Positions 8,540-18,275 of a stretch of DNA of 64,000 bases are shown here, in pieces. The stretch spans positions 25,112-89,111 of the forward strand of contig NZ_VOEJ01000011.1 in NCBI RefSeq assembly GCF_007846085.1. Reading direction: 5' to 3'. A program made the translations under genes and the position numbers. Each line of letters opens with the position of its first letter. Positions within the stretch are counted from its first letter, which is position 1. Origin of the DNA: Mucilaginibacter pallidiroseus. GTDB lineage: Bacteria; Bacteroidota; Bacteroidia; Sphingobacteriales; Sphingobacteriaceae. The notes beneath the pieces were generated by a model. That model was not told the DNA's origin and did no database searches. It saw only the letters and a list, made by a program, of their open reading frames with translations.

Positions 8540-10870
8540 ATGAATATTCGAAATTTCATATTGTTCCTTTTTCTTGGCAGCTGCTGTACCGATCTCATGG
8601 CGCAGGGACGCGATACATTGCTTCAGATACTGCGCAAATCGGCTCCGGACAGCAACCGTATCATTACGATGCTTAAACTTTCGAATTATTACCTGGATAA
8701 GCCAGGCGATGAAAGAACCGATATGGACAGCACGGCTTATTATGCTAATAAAGCAGCGGAACTAAGCCGGCAACTGCGGCTTCCGCGGTATTATTATAAA
8801 TGCATAGTTACAAAAGCCTGTCTAAGCGCCACGCTTCACGATTATCTCAAAGCAAATGAGCTGTTCAGCAGTGCTGCAAATTATTACGAACAAAACAATT
8901 ACATAAAGGAGGCCGCTTTGATATGGCTGATGTTTGGTGATTTTATCATGTATACGGATGTCCCCAATGCAGCCATCAGAAAAAAGGCATATGCGAATTC
9001 ATATAAATTATTCAGCGCCGCCGGTATGAAACAGGAGTCGGCCGATCTGCTTGGAAAAGTAGCCGACGCTAATATGGTGCTCGGAAATCTGAACGAGGCG
9101 GAGAAAGAACTTTTGTCGGTTATCAGACAATATAAAGCGTTAAAATATCGTAAAGTCTACCTCGCATACTATTTACTGGCTGAAGTCCTTTACCGTAAAA
9201 ACGAAATAAAAAAGGGCCTGCTGGCACGTATCGAGACTACTAACCTCTTCGAACAGGACCCTAATCGCAATGACAATGACGGAGCAATGTATTATTTCTG
9301 TCTTGCCGGCGCTTACTACAATGACCAGCAGGAGCAGAACGCACTGGAAGCTTACCTGAAAAGTATGAAGTTTTCGGAAAAAGTCAATTTCAAGGATTAC
9401 TATTATCTCTGCATACGAGGTATAGCGTTATGTAACAGTAAATTGAGTAGATGCAGGGAAGGTTTGGAGTTCATTAAGAAATTTGAGAACCGGTTTCCAG
9501 ATCGGAATGTTTATCAGACTATGTTGCTTTTATCCTCAAAAATCCAGCTTTATACGCAGTCCGGAGAACTGGAGAGGGCCGGAAAACTCATAAAAGAATT
9601 TAGGACGGCTTCAAAAGAGGTACATGATGCGCTCCCGCAAAAGAAGGAATTCTACAGAATAGATAATTACATTTCAATCTCGGACCCGCTGCTGCGTTTT
9701 TACATGAAGAAGCAACAATGGGACAAATTTGAGGCAGCTTTTAAGGAGCTAAATGCTATGCCAAAAAAGGGTCGGTCAGTTCTGATAAAAAGGCGAATGC
9801 TGTATTATGCATATACCATAGACTCTGTAAAACGAAATTTCTTTTCTGCCCTTAAAAATTACATTAGCATTACTAAGTTAAATGATTCGATAAACAATTT
9901 AAAATTGACCAAACAGATTCATGAACTCGAGTCACAATACCGCTTACTGGCAAAAGATAAAACCATACAGGAACTGCACAGCGAAACGGCTATACAAAAA
10001 GCGACTTTAGAGCGTCGCAATGCCCAGTTTTATGGCCTGATTGCAGGTTCGTTTTTCATCCTCATACTTGCGTGCGTGACCTGGTATGCCTATCGCCACA
10101 AGATCAGGATCAATCGGCATCTGAGCGCAAAGCAGTCGCAGATCAATGAGCAGAATCGATGTCTTTCCATTTTGCTTGATGATAAGGAGAAACTAATAGT
10201 GGAAAAAGACGATCTGCTGGTTCAGAAAGAATGGTTATTAAAGGAGGTTCACCACCGCGTAAAAAACAATCTTCAGATCGTCATAAGCCTTCTGTATGGG
10301 CAATCTTCTCATCTTCAAAGCGATGAGGCAGTAAGGGCAATCCGGAATATACAAAATCAGATACAGTCGATCGCGATCATTCACCAGAAGCTTTACACCA
10401 GGTCCGGACTCTCGACGGTCAGGCTTAAAGACTATGTACATGATCTGATCGGTTACCTCTCAGGTGTTTACACTCCGGAATTAAGAAAGATCAAAATCAC
10501 CCAGAATATTGATCCTATCAAGCTGGATCCTGCTCAGGCCGTTCCGGTGGGCCTGATCATGAATGAGGCGGTCACAAATGCTATTAAATATGCATTTGAC
10601 GGATCAGGCGGGGAAATAAAAATTACAGCTTCGGCATTGAACAGCAAAAGAGTAAGGCTGGTCATCGCCGATAATGGAAAAGGTTTTAAACATCTGGAAA
10701 ATCGTGCTTCCAACCTGGGTATGGAAATGATGGCCGCTCTTTCCAGACAAATCAATGGATGCTTTGAACGTAAAAATGACAACGGTGCTGTGATAGTCAT
10801 TTCGTTTGACATTATCGACGCATCGGTGGTTAAGCCGGCGCTTTCAGATCTTCGGACACTCTTCACCTGA
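8540..10870 (+). CDS. TPR-containing sensor histidine kinase (HisKA_2 type)
   Basis: This 776-residue sensor kinase has a signal peptide (to about residue 22), a periplasmic helical TPR-like region (about 60-450), one membrane helix at about 497-517 (FYGLIAGSFFILILACVTWYAY), a short coiled coil and a cytoplasmic kinase core. The phospho-acceptor motif EVHHRVKNNLQIV at about residue 567-579 marks the HisKA_2 class, followed by HATPase motifs NEAVTNAIKYAF and DNGKGF. It lies 60 bp downstream of the receiver-type sigma-54 activator, its likely partner. A full-length paralogue with the same architecture is at 35499-37793. Confidence 0.9.
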   Translation: MNIRNFILFLFLGSCCTDLMAQGRDTLLQILRKSAPDSNRIITMLKLSNYYLDKPGDERTDMDSTAYYANKAAELSRQLRLPRYYYKCIVTKACLSATLHDYLKANELFSSAANYYEQNNYIKEAALIWLMFGDFIMYTDVPNAAIRKKAYANSYKLFSAAGMKQESADLLGKVADANMVLGNLNEAEKELLSVIRQYKALKYRKVYLAYYLLAEVLYRKNEIKKGLLARIETTNLFEQDPNRNDNDGAMYYFCLAGAYYNDQQEQNALEAYLKSMKFSEKVNFKDYYYLCIRGIALCNSKLSRCREGLEFIKKFENRFPDRNVYQTMLLLSSKIQLYTQSGELERAGKLIKEFRTASKEVHDALPQKKEFYRIDNYISISDPLLRFYMKKQQWDKFEAAFKELNAMPKKGRSVLIKRRMLYYAYTIDSVKRNFFSALKNYISITKLNDSINNLKLTKQIHELESQYRLLAKDKTIQELHSETAIQKATLERRNAQFYGLIAGSFFILILACVTWYAYRHKIRINRHLSAKQSQINEQNRCLSILLDDKEKLIVEKDDLLVQKEWLLKEVHHRVKNNLQIVISLLYGQSSHLQSDEAVRAIRNIQNQIQSIAIIHQKLYTRSGLSTVRLKDYVHDLIGYLSGVYTPELRKIKITQNIDPIKLDPAQAVPVGLIMNEAVTNAIKYAFDGSGGEIKITASALNSKRVRLVIADNGKGFKHLENRASNLGMEMMAALSRQINGCFERKNDNGAVIVISFDIIDASVVKPALSDLRTLFT

Positions 10871-10954
10871 AATCTTTAGTTGTTCTTAACGAAATTAAGT
10901 GCAGGACAGAAAATCTCAGGCACCTAACGTCTAATCGCCATAAAATCAACTGGT

Positions 10955-10968
10955 CACGACATATCGTG
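10955..10968. promoter_or_regulatory. Candidate activator palindrome upstream of the NDH-2/DoxX gene
   Basis: CACGACATATCGTG is an inverted repeat with six of seven pairs matching. It lies about 55 bp upstream of a sigma-54-like promoter. Confidence 0.5.
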
Positions 10969-11020
10969 TCCTTGACTTTATTTAAAAATTATTATTCATT
11001 GATAATCAATTTAATAGACT

Positions 11021-11037
11021 TATGGTATAAGTCTTGT
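11021..11037 (+). promoter_or_regulatory. Sigma-54-like promoter of the NDH-2/DoxX gene
   Basis: TATGGTATAAGTCTTGT matches TGGYAYR-N4-TTGYW with exact GG-N10-GT spacing. It lies about 40 bases before the start codon and about 55 bases after a palindrome. Confidence 0.55.
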
Positions 11038-11073
11038 CTTTCACCAACAGTCGAATGCTAATTATCGACGCCC

Positions 11074-12816
11074 GTGTGCGCTATGAAGAAACGACTGGTA
11101 ATTATCGGCGGTGGCTTTTCAGGATTCTGGAGTGCACTAAGTGCAGTGAGGCAAAGCCGAAAAATCAATAAAAGAGATGAGGTCGAGATAGCGATTATCC
11201 ATCCGGATGAACCCTTTATCGCTGGACCCCGTCTTTATAAAACTTCCCCACACGGGCTGAGTGTAGAACTGTTGAGATATACTGTTCCGCTCGGTATTAC
11301 CCTGATAACAGGGAGGGTAGAGAAAATATCACCTGAAACCAATGAAATATCGGTGGTCACCATCGACAGTACATCATCGGTAAGCTATGATTACCTTGTT
11401 CTTTCGACCGGCAGTGTTCTTAAAAGATCAGATGTATCGGGTATTGAACATACGTTCAACGTTGAATCGTTTGATGCTGCCCGGAAACTGGAGCAACACC
11501 TGGAAAAGCTGGCCAGGGAGCAATTCCGCGGTAAGGGGGCGACAACGCTCGTTGTTGTCGGATCCGGGCAGACCGGGCTCGAAATCTTGTTGACGATCGT
11601 GGAAAAGGCAAACAGTATTGCCAAACGCATCGTCGGTTTGCCCCCGCCTTTCAAAGCGATAAATATTGAAAAGCTTCCTGATATCGCCAGCAGCTACTCA
11701 GCTGAAGGGCAGGATTACATTCGAAAAGCCATAGAATTTCAGAATATAGAAGTATTCACCGGGACGGAAGTCACCTCTGTGGATCCTGGATCGATCAGGC
11801 TAAGCAGCGGTGATGTTATTGCTACGAAAACTGTGATCTGGGCTGCCGGTATGGAAGCCAGTTCCCTCACATCTCAGTTCAGCGGAGAACGTGATAAACT
11901 TAACCGGCTGAAAGTAGATGCATATCTGAAATTACCGGAATATAGGAATGTTATTCTCAGCGGAGATGTTGCAACCATAGATACCGGGAACGGTGAAACC
12001 TTTCTCATGGCGACTCAATACAGCAATTTTGAGGGCCGCTGGGCAGGCCATAATGCAATCAATGATCTCTTTGATCTTCCACTGAAAGAGTACAGTCAGA
12101 CTGAACTGATCACCTGCTTTGATCTCGGTGAAAACAATCGTTTGTTGACCGTGGACCGTGATCACAAAGTGGAATTAACAGGAAGAGAGGCTCATGATAT
12201 TAAAGTGTATCTTAATACGAGACTGATGTACCCGCCCGCAGACGCTGAAGATGCAGTCAAGGCATCTTATCCTGAAAGCCCGAAGCTGGATAAAATAAAA
12301 GAAACTTACAAGTGTTCATCGCAAATTAATAATAAACAGCATTTTCAATCAAACAAATTTCTAATGAAAAAAAAAGACTACGCACAACTGTTACTCCGCT
12401 TATCGATCGGACTCGGATTTTTATCCGCTGTAATGGACAGGATAGGCTGGCTGGGCGCCCCCGGCGGTCAGAACATCAACTGGGGAAACTGGCAGAACTT
12501 TATTGCATATACGCAGATGCTTATGCCATGGTCACCTGCAGATCTGACTAAAATTCTCGGGCTGATCGCAACAATCGGTGAGGCGGTATTTGGGCTGCTC
12601 CTTATACTCGGATATAAAACAAAATGGAATGCAATGGGAGCCTGCCTGCTCACCCTGATATTTATCATCTGTATGGTTTTCACAGCAGGTACTAAAGCTG
12701 TATTCAATTACTCGGTTCCTTCAGTTTGCGCCGGCGCTTTTCTGCTGTCGGCGTTTAATGAATTTCGTTGGAGCATAGATAATATTTACAGGGAAAGCGA
12801 CAGTATCCTCAGATAA
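11074..12816 (+). CDS. NDH-2-like FAD oxidoreductase fused to a DoxX-like membrane domain
   Basis: Residues 1-410 form an FAD/NAD(P)-binding disulfide-reductase-fold enzyme: FAD motif VIIGGGFSGFWSA near the N-terminus, NAD motif VVVGSGQTGLEILL at about 163-176, and IWAAGM. It is expected to pass electrons from NAD(P)H to quinone or another carrier. Residues 431-580 are a DoxX-like four-helix membrane domain beginning MKKKDYAQLLLRLSIGLGF. The 20-residue linker (SQINNKQHFQSNKF) is encoded by AT-rich DNA resembling an intergenic spacer, and the DoxX part has its own ATG at 12364, so this may be a recent fusion or may also yield a separate DoxX. MCAM or MKKRL (11083) are both possible starts. A palindrome and sigma-54-like promoter lie upstream. 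Confidence 0.85.
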   Translation: MCAMKKRLVIIGGGFSGFWSALSAVRQSRKINKRDEVEIAIIHPDEPFIAGPRLYKTSPHGLSVELLRYTVPLGITLITGRVEKISPETNEISVVTIDSTSSVSYDYLVLSTGSVLKRSDVSGIEHTFNVESFDAARKLEQHLEKLAREQFRGKGATTLVVVGSGQTGLEILLTIVEKANSIAKRIVGLPPPFKAINIEKLPDIASSYSAEGQDYIRKAIEFQNIEVFTGTEVTSVDPGSIRLSSGDVIATKTVIWAAGMEASSLTSQFSGERDKLNRLKVDAYLKLPEYRNVILSGDVATIDTGNGETFLMATQYSNFEGRWAGHNAINDLFDLPLKEYSQTELITCFDLGENNRLLTVDRDHKVELTGREAHDIKVYLNTRLMYPPADAEDAVKASYPESPKLDKIKETYKCSSQINNKQHFQSNKFLMKKKDYAQLLLRLSIGLGFLSAVMDRIGWLGAPGGQNINWGNWQNFIAYTQMLMPWSPADLTKILGLIATIGEAVFGLLLILGYKTKWNAMGACLLTLIFIICMVFTAGTKAVFNYSVPSVCAGAFLLSAFNEFRWSIDNIYRESDSILR

Positions 12817-12853
12817 AAGCTTACTTTTTATTTAATGATTTCAGAAAGTCTGC

Positions 12854-12881
12854 TTAAAAATATATTTCCCGGCAGACTGAT
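12854..12881 (+). terminator. Possible hairpin terminator after the fusion gene
   Basis: Complementary arms AGTCTGC and GCAGACT, separated by an AT-rich loop, lie about 40 bp after the stop codon. The following T run is weak, so termination may be partial and the downstream NDH-2 could be co-transcribed. Confidence 0.3.
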
Positions 12882-12898
12882 GAGTTTCGGAAAATTTT

Positions 12899-14185
12899 AT
12901 GAAAATGAATAAAACGTTTTTATCGAAGAAAAAAGTAGTGATCGTCGGCGGTGGTTTTGCAGGCCTTAATCTGGCAAAAAACCTGATCACAGATAAGCGG
13001 TACAGCATAACGCTTGTTGACAGAAATAATTACAACTATTTTCCGCCGCTTCTTTATCAGGTGGCGACCTCTTTTCTTGACCCTTCCAGCATCAGTGCCC
13101 CATTCCGCAAACTATTTCGTAACCGTAGTCTTACATTTCGTCTGGCTGAAGTCTTACGTGTCGACCCGGAGGCAAAAAAGCTTTTCCTTAATAATGGTGA
13201 TTTAACCTATGACATTCTTGTTTTTGCAGCTGGTGGGAGAGTCAATTTCTTCGGTAATGAAAATATCCGCAGGCACTCGATCCCGATGAAGACGATCGAT
13301 GATGCGCTGCGTATGCGGAATGCAATGGTGCGGACAATGGAAGAAGCCAGCATTGCGACGAACCCTGACGAACGAAAAAAACTACTGACAATCGTGATTG
13401 CCGGAGGCGGGCCCACAGGTGTTGAGGTCGCGGGAATGCTCGCTGAGATGAAGAAATATATCCTGCCCAAAGATTATCCGGAACTTAAGAATGAGCAGGT
13501 AACTTTATATATCATTGACGGAGGACCCGCTCTGCTTTTACCAATGAGTGAAAAGACCCACCATGAGGCTTACCGGATACTGTCAGAAAGAGGTGTTACT
13601 ATTAAACTGATATCCAGGGTGAAAGACTATGACGGAGAAAGAATCCTCCTGGATGACGGGACGGTTATAGAAGCAAGAACTATGATCTGGGCCGCAGGTA
13701 TAACCGCGAATACTTTCGATGGAATACCGGAAACAAGCCTTGGAATCGGAAGACGTATGCTTACCGATGCACTGGGCCGGGTGAAGGGTCTTCCTGATGT
13801 TTATGCGATAGGAGATACCGCACTTCATACCGATGATCCAAGATATCCCCATTGCCACCCGCAGGTGGCACAGCCCGCTATTCAAATGGGAAAAGCGTTG
13901 GCAATGAATCTCAGGGCGCTTGCCCGTGAGCAGCCGGTTAAGCCTTTTGTATATTTTGACAAAGGAGATATGGCTATCATCGGGCGTACCCGGGCGGTTG
14001 TGGATCTTTTCAGGCATAAACTGCATATCCGTGGACTTGCAGGCCTTTTCATATGGTTGTTTATTCATCTGATGTCGCTCGTCAGTTTCAGAAATAAGTT
14101 TATAACCCTGTATGACTGGACAACAGCCTATCTGTCTAAAGACAGGGCGCTGAGAATGATCTTCCGTACTGAGAAAACGGAGTGA
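12899..14185 (+). CDS. ndh: Type II NADH dehydrogenase (NDH-2)
   Basis: This 428-residue enzyme oxidises NADH and reduces the quinone pool without pumping protons. Visible features are the FAD motif VVIVGGGFAGLNLAK at about 12-26, the family signature NNYNYFPPLLYQVA, the NADH motif IVIAGGGPTGVEVAGMLAE at about 164-182, and the AIGD FAD-contact motif near 304, followed by PQVAQPAIQMGK. The C-terminal amphipathic and hydrophobic stretch (LAGLFIWLFIHLMSLVSF) is the usual membrane anchor. It follows the NDH-2-like/DoxX fusion by 82 bp in the same direction. Alternative starts MKMNK and MNKTF differ by two residues. Confidence 0.9.
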   Translation: MKMNKTFLSKKKVVIVGGGFAGLNLAKNLITDKRYSITLVDRNNYNYFPPLLYQVATSFLDPSSISAPFRKLFRNRSLTFRLAEVLRVDPEAKKLFLNNGDLTYDILVFAAGGRVNFFGNENIRRHSIPMKTIDDALRMRNAMVRTMEEASIATNPDERKKLLTIVIAGGGPTGVEVAGMLAEMKKYILPKDYPELKNEQVTLYIIDGGPALLLPMSEKTHHEAYRILSERGVTIKLISRVKDYDGERILLDDGTVIEARTMIWAAGITANTFDGIPETSLGIGRRMLTDALGRVKGLPDVYAIGDTALHTDDPRYPHCHPQVAQPAIQMGKALAMNLRALAREQPVKPFVYFDKGDMAIIGRTRAVVDLFRHKLHIRGLAGLFIWLFIHLMSLVSFRNKFITLYDWTTAYLSKDRALRMIFRTEKTE

Positions 14186-14773
14186 GAGGGACGACCTCAT
14201 CCAAACCAGATCCGGTCACTTTAAGCATTCCTGAAAAATAGTTAACTCAACAGATTACTGTGAAGAGGTAGAAAGCAGATCTTTAGGAATACTGCGTTGG
14301 GGTCCTTCAAGAAAATGAAACACAGCCAGAATGTATGCGTTTTTAAAAGCGCATGAATTATCCTTTAATGATCATTCGCGTTTTTACCTGTTGAAAAGCA
14401 GGTATAATGTTGAATACGTAAGACAGGGAAACGTTTAGATAATCAATCCTGTCAGGTTAGATAATGTTTGGCGTTCAGGAGGTTCAGTGGTGCTGGTAAC
14501 ATTTAATATGACCCAAAACAAGATAGGATATTGCTTTTTTAGATTTCAGGATGTAATATAGCTTTTTTGAAAAGTCTGCAATTGAAAAAGCAGACTTTTT
14601 ATTTCCCTACTGCTCGCTTAGTTTAAACTGGTTTCCACTAAAAAAGTTCTTATTTTAAGGCCAGTCAAACCAATGCCGGATTACTTCACGACCGTTGAAT
14701 TTTGTAAATTGAAATTACAGTTTGCCCGTTAAAATTCCTGTGGGCGATTACGATCCCGGTGTGTATCAGTTAA
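14186..14773. other. Intergenic stretch between convergent genes
   Basis: About 590 bases separate the ndh stop from the 3' end of the leftward kinase gene. No coding frame is convincing. It holds several short hairpins (for example TACCTG/CAGGTA near 14386-14405) and one good terminator at 14570-14601. Confidence 0.5.
14570..14601 (+). terminator. Rho-independent terminator downstream of ndh
   Basis: A perfect 10-bp stem AAAAGTCTGC/GCAGACTTTT with a ten-base loop is followed by TTTATTTCC. The orientation with a 3' T run fits rightward transcription, though it lies about 385 bp beyond ndh. Confidence 0.65.
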
Positions 14774-15637
14774 CTATCCGTTTTCAGATCCCCCGTCGGT
14801 AGCCGGTAGACTGAAGTAAAATTCTGAACCTTGCCCGCATATGCTCCGAACACCTACCTTTCCTCTATGCTGACCAATAATCTCACTGACGACAAAAAGA
14901 CCATAGCCGTTTCCTTCAGTATTCTCAACACCTGCCGTCCTGATACGGTAAAACCGCTGAAATATTTTTTCCGTTAAGCCTGCTTCAATGCCTGTGCCGA
15001 AATCCTTAACCGTCACAGTGACGGCCTCAGGCGTGGTTTTGCAATTGATCAGCACTTTTTTGCTCCCGCATGAATATTTCACAGCGTTGCTCAGATAGTT
15101 ATTCACCACCTGCTTGATCTTGTGTCTTTCTGCTTTGACCCACGCAGTTTTTACACCCAGTACATCGAAATTGTAACCGGGATACAGCAGTACAGCTTCG
15201 CCGATTGTTTCTGTGATCAGCAGAACCATATCAAATCTGTATGGCACCATCCCCGCGTCAGATAACGGGCAGTCGAAGCCTTTTGCAAAATCGTCAGTAA
15301 TTTTCGTAATGGTGTCTATCTGTTCAGTAGCCCTGTTTATAAAGTATCGCAACTGATCCGTATGTTGATCGGGCAGCCGCTGGGCCATCTGAAGGTAGAG
15401 TTTTGCGAGACATAAGGGTGTTTTGATCTCATGCCCAAGCAATTTCATCGTCTCTGTCCGGTCTTGCTCCGCCGGGCCGGTTCCCGGTACTGATTCGCCG
15501 GGAGGGACAAGAGACGGGGTCGCGGCCTGGTTAACATTCAAATCCCGGACCGTATGATCAGCTTTAGATTCCTGCATTTCAGTATTTGTTAAATGTTTCG
15601 ATGTACCGGGGAAAAAGATATAACTCTCCACCGTCAC
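14774..15637 (-). CDS. Soluble sensor histidine kinase (HisKA/HATPase)
   Basis: This 287-residue kinase has no membrane segment. After a low-complexity N-terminus of about 60 residues comes the H-box MKLLGHEIKTPLCLAK (phospho-acceptor His at about residue 68), a dimerisation helix pair, then HATPase motifs: N-box VVNNYLSNAVKYSC, G1 DFGTGI, F-box IFQRFYRI and G2 GNGYGLFVV. No PAS or GAF sensor is present, so it may read a partner protein. No response regulator is adjacent; it is divergent from the cbb3 operon across a region with two palindromes. A second start at 15577 (MQESKAD) is possible. Confidence 0.87.
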   Translation of the reverse strand: MTVESYIFFPGTSKHLTNTEMQESKADHTVRDLNVNQAATPSLVPPGESVPGTGPAEQDRTETMKLLGHEIKTPLCLAKLYLQMAQRLPDQHTDQLRYFINRATEQIDTITKITDDFAKGFDCPLSDAGMVPYRFDMVLLITETIGEAVLLYPGYNFDVLGVKTAWVKAERHKIKQVVNNYLSNAVKYSCGSKKVLINCKTTPEAVTVTVKDFGTGIEAGLTEKIFQRFYRIRTAGVENTEGNGYGLFVVSEIIGQHRGKVGVRSICGQGSEFYFSLPATDGGSENG

Positions 15638-15877
15638 TCAGAAATGTCTTTTTAGTGTTCCTCCGGATCCTTACCGGCACAATGCGTTTTGCAAGTCAGG
15701 TGCCATAAATTTAAATAACTGTTTATCAATGTTCTATGGATAAATATCGAGCATATTAGAGACTTTATATCGTTTTTATCCGATAAGGTGGCGTCCAGAT
15801 GCCACTTTTCGTTCAGCTCCGGGATAATTTATAAGCTGTGTGATGTTCCTGCAAGCCATATTTCTGGAAATTCGGGG

Positions 15878-15932
15878 ACACGCTATTTCGCGTGTTGAAC
15901 GTCGCTAAAACGCGTAATTCCGAAATATCGGA
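15878..15932. promoter_or_regulatory. Two strong palindromes upstream of the cbb3 operon
   Basis: ACACGCTATTTCGCGTGT (15878-15895) and TCCGAAATATCGGA (15919-15932) are both near-perfect inverted repeats with centres 39 bp apart. They sit about 60-110 bp upstream of a -24 like box, the usual place for binding sites of sigma-54 activators. Confidence 0.55.
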
Positions 15933-15985
15933 GTTAGGTAAATCGTGAGTGTTTTTTAAATATTTGATATTCAGGTTTTTGAATC

Positions 15986-16003
15986 GTTGGCACGTAAGTC
16001 GAT
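15986..16003 (+). promoter_or_regulatory. Sigma-54-like promoter of the cbb3 operon
   Basis: GTTGGCACGTAAGTCGAT contains a perfect TTGGCACG -24 block; the -12 block TCGAT is a poor match to TTGCW. The start of ccoN is about 120 bases downstream. Confidence 0.45.
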
Positions 16004-16125
16004 AACCCCGGTATTGTCATCCAAGTACTCCGGCTATTGTGGAAACTGCAGGAAATGATACCAGGTTTGAAAAAGTGGCAGAAAGTATGACCAGTTCAGT
16101 TGAAAGGTAATATATCAGAAAAACG

Positions 16126-18264
16126 ATGAAAATAAATAAACTCTTCATTACAGCTTTGACCGGGATGATCAGCACTTCCGCAGCATTTGCCGTAACGGAC
16201 GGTAATTCCGGCAATTCCGGACACGAAATCAGCAAGGTCGTTTCGGGACTGGCAATGGGCTCGGGGATCTTTATAATGCTTCTCCTGCTGCTCTGGCTTT
16301 ACCGCCTGTCTGTTAAACTCAGAGTAGAAGCAAAAGACAGGAAGAGTGATCAGAAACGCTGGAGGCAGCAACAGCTATCGGCACTGAACAGAAAGGATCT
16401 GAGTCACGTGTTGACGCACAAGGCTGCTTTACGGAAAAGGACAGGGAATAATGCCGGCATTGTAATGGCGATCATCTTCATGAGTTTGCTGACCGCACCT
16501 GTTAAGGCTGAAACTGAACCAGTCCCTGAACTTCTTGTGAAAAGCCCCGGAATGATCATCACTGTCACACTGATCCTTCTGCCGCTCATGATTGCGGTAT
16601 GGTATACCGGCATTAAAATTTCCCGTCTGATCAGGCGCATACAATTCCGGCGCATCGAAAACGAAACAGCGGATCTGCTCACAACAGCGGATGCGGATCC
16701 TGAATTCTACCAACAGCTCCTGGAACGAAAGGCTTCACTTGATTTTAAATTATCTGATGAAGAACTTGGCAGCACCGTATTTCCCGCCGATCAGAAGGGT
16801 TTATTACATAATATTGCGGAGGTCGATTCCCCCCGCTTCCTAGCTGCGAAAAGGAAGGCATCGGTTCCCCATGACCTGGATAAAGCCCTTGTGAAGGTGG
16901 TCCTCTGGTACCTGGTTTCAGCAACTGCCTGGCTGGTGCTCGGAACATCAGTCGGAGAATATCTCGGAATTAAATTTGTTGCCCCTGATGCAGATCACGT
17001 CAGCTGGCTCAGTTTCGGACGCTTGCGTCCCGTGCATACGAATATGGTTTTCTGGGGCTGGTCTTCGCTGGCCATGCTCGGCCTTGGTTATTACGTCGTA
17101 CCCCGGGTGAGCAATACTGTCGTATTCAGTATCCGTCTGGCGTACTGGTCACTTATCCTTGTTAACAGTGCTGTCCTCGGTGGTTCGCTGACGCTCATGG
17201 CTGGTATCAATAACGGCGGCGGCGAATACCGTGAATATATCTGGCCGGTAATGGCTCTTTTCGGAGGGGGGATCTTTGTGACACTTTATAATTATTACCG
17301 TACCATCGGCAAACGTACAACCACCGAAATCTATATTTCGAACTGGTACATCGTGGCGGCCATGATGTTTGTAATTGTAATCGTCCTGGTGGGATATATT
17401 CCCCAGTGGCAGAACGGACTCGGCGAAACCATAGTGCAGGGTTATTATATGCACCAGGCAGTGGGAATGTGGTTCATGCTTTTCAATCTGGGACTGATCT
17501 ACTATTTTCTTCCCCAGCAGCTGAATACGCCGATTTATTCCTACAGCCTGGGAATCCTTGCCTTTTGGGCACAAATACTTTTCTACACGCTGATCGGCAC
17601 ACATCACTTTTTATTCAGTTCGATACCCTGGTGGCTGCAGACTGTTGCTATCGTCGGAAGTGTCGGTATGCTGATCCCGGTTTTTGCCGGAACGACCAAT
17701 TTCCTAATGACTATGAAAGGTAACTTCCACAAGATCAGCCGGAGCTATACGCTGCCTTTTTATCTTGTTGGCATAATCTTCTACTTTACCGGATCCATGC
17801 AGGGTACGGCGGAAGCTTTCAGGGAAACCAATCTTGTATGGCATTTTACCGATTTTACCACAGCCCACTCGCATATCACGATGTACGGCATTATTGCATT
17901 TATGTTATGGGCTTTTATTTACACGCTGGTTCCGCGTCTAACAGGAAAAGAGCCCGGACAGCATTGGGTCGGGGCTCATTTCTGGCTTGCACTGGTTGGT
18001 CTGCTTTTTTATACCGTGCCGTTAATGATCGGCGGTACACTGAAAGGTATGGCCTGGCAATCCGGCAAACCTTTTATAGACAGCGTCGTACTGATGGCCC
18101 CATACTGGCTTTGGAGGGCCATTGGAGGCTCTTTAATGTGGCTTTCGCACCTCGTTTTTTGCTGGAATATGTATACAATGACACTCCGCCGTTCAGAGGA
18201 CGAGATCAGAAAAGAAGTCATGGACGCTCTTGGTGATCACCACATTATTTCAAATCCTGTCTAA
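16126..18264 (+). CDS. ccoN: Cbb3-type cytochrome c oxidase subunit I
   Basis: This 712-residue protein is the catalytic haem-copper subunit of the high-affinity oxidase. The core begins near residue 250. Metal ligands are visible: His304 in RPVHTNMVFWGW (low-spin haem b), His443 in YMHQAVGMWF and the pair His493-His494 in GTHH (CuB), and His581/His583 in TTAHSHITMYG (haems b3 and b). The first 245 residues are an extension with three hydrophobic segments (about 47-60, 110-128, 143-160) and a hydrophilic linker, longer than proteobacterial CcoN but of a kind seen in Bacteroidota. It leads an operon with ccoO 12 bp downstream. GTHH replaces the commoner GPHH. Confidence 0.95.
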   Translation: MKINKLFITALTGMISTSAAFAVTDGNSGNSGHEISKVVSGLAMGSGIFIMLLLLLWLYRLSVKLRVEAKDRKSDQKRWRQQQLSALNRKDLSHVLTHKAALRKRTGNNAGIVMAIIFMSLLTAPVKAETEPVPELLVKSPGMIITVTLILLPLMIAVWYTGIKISRLIRRIQFRRIENETADLLTTADADPEFYQQLLERKASLDFKLSDEELGSTVFPADQKGLLHNIAEVDSPRFLAAKRKASVPHDLDKALVKVVLWYLVSATAWLVLGTSVGEYLGIKFVAPDADHVSWLSFGRLRPVHTNMVFWGWSSLAMLGLGYYVVPRVSNTVVFSIRLAYWSLILVNSAVLGGSLTLMAGINNGGGEYREYIWPVMALFGGGIFVTLYNYYRTIGKRTTTEIYISNWYIVAAMMFVIVIVLVGYIPQWQNGLGETIVQGYYMHQAVGMWFMLFNLGLIYYFLPQQLNTPIYSYSLGILAFWAQILFYTLIGTHHFLFSSIPWWLQTVAIVGSVGMLIPVFAGTTNFLMTMKGNFHKISRSYTLPFYLVGIIFYFTGSMQGTAEAFRETNLVWHFTDFTTAHSHITMYGIIAFMLWAFIYTLVPRLTGKEPGQHWVGAHFWLALVGLLFYTVPLMIGGTLKGMAWQSGKPFIDSVVLMAPYWLWRAIGGSLMWLSHLVFCWNMYTMTLRRSEDEIRKEVMDALGDHHIISNPV

Positions 18265-18275
18265 CAGAAAAAAAC

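Noticed and set aside
13583..14200. 205-codon ORF antisense to ndh
   Set aside because: It is in the reverse frame of a clear NDH-2 gene and shows no family motifs.
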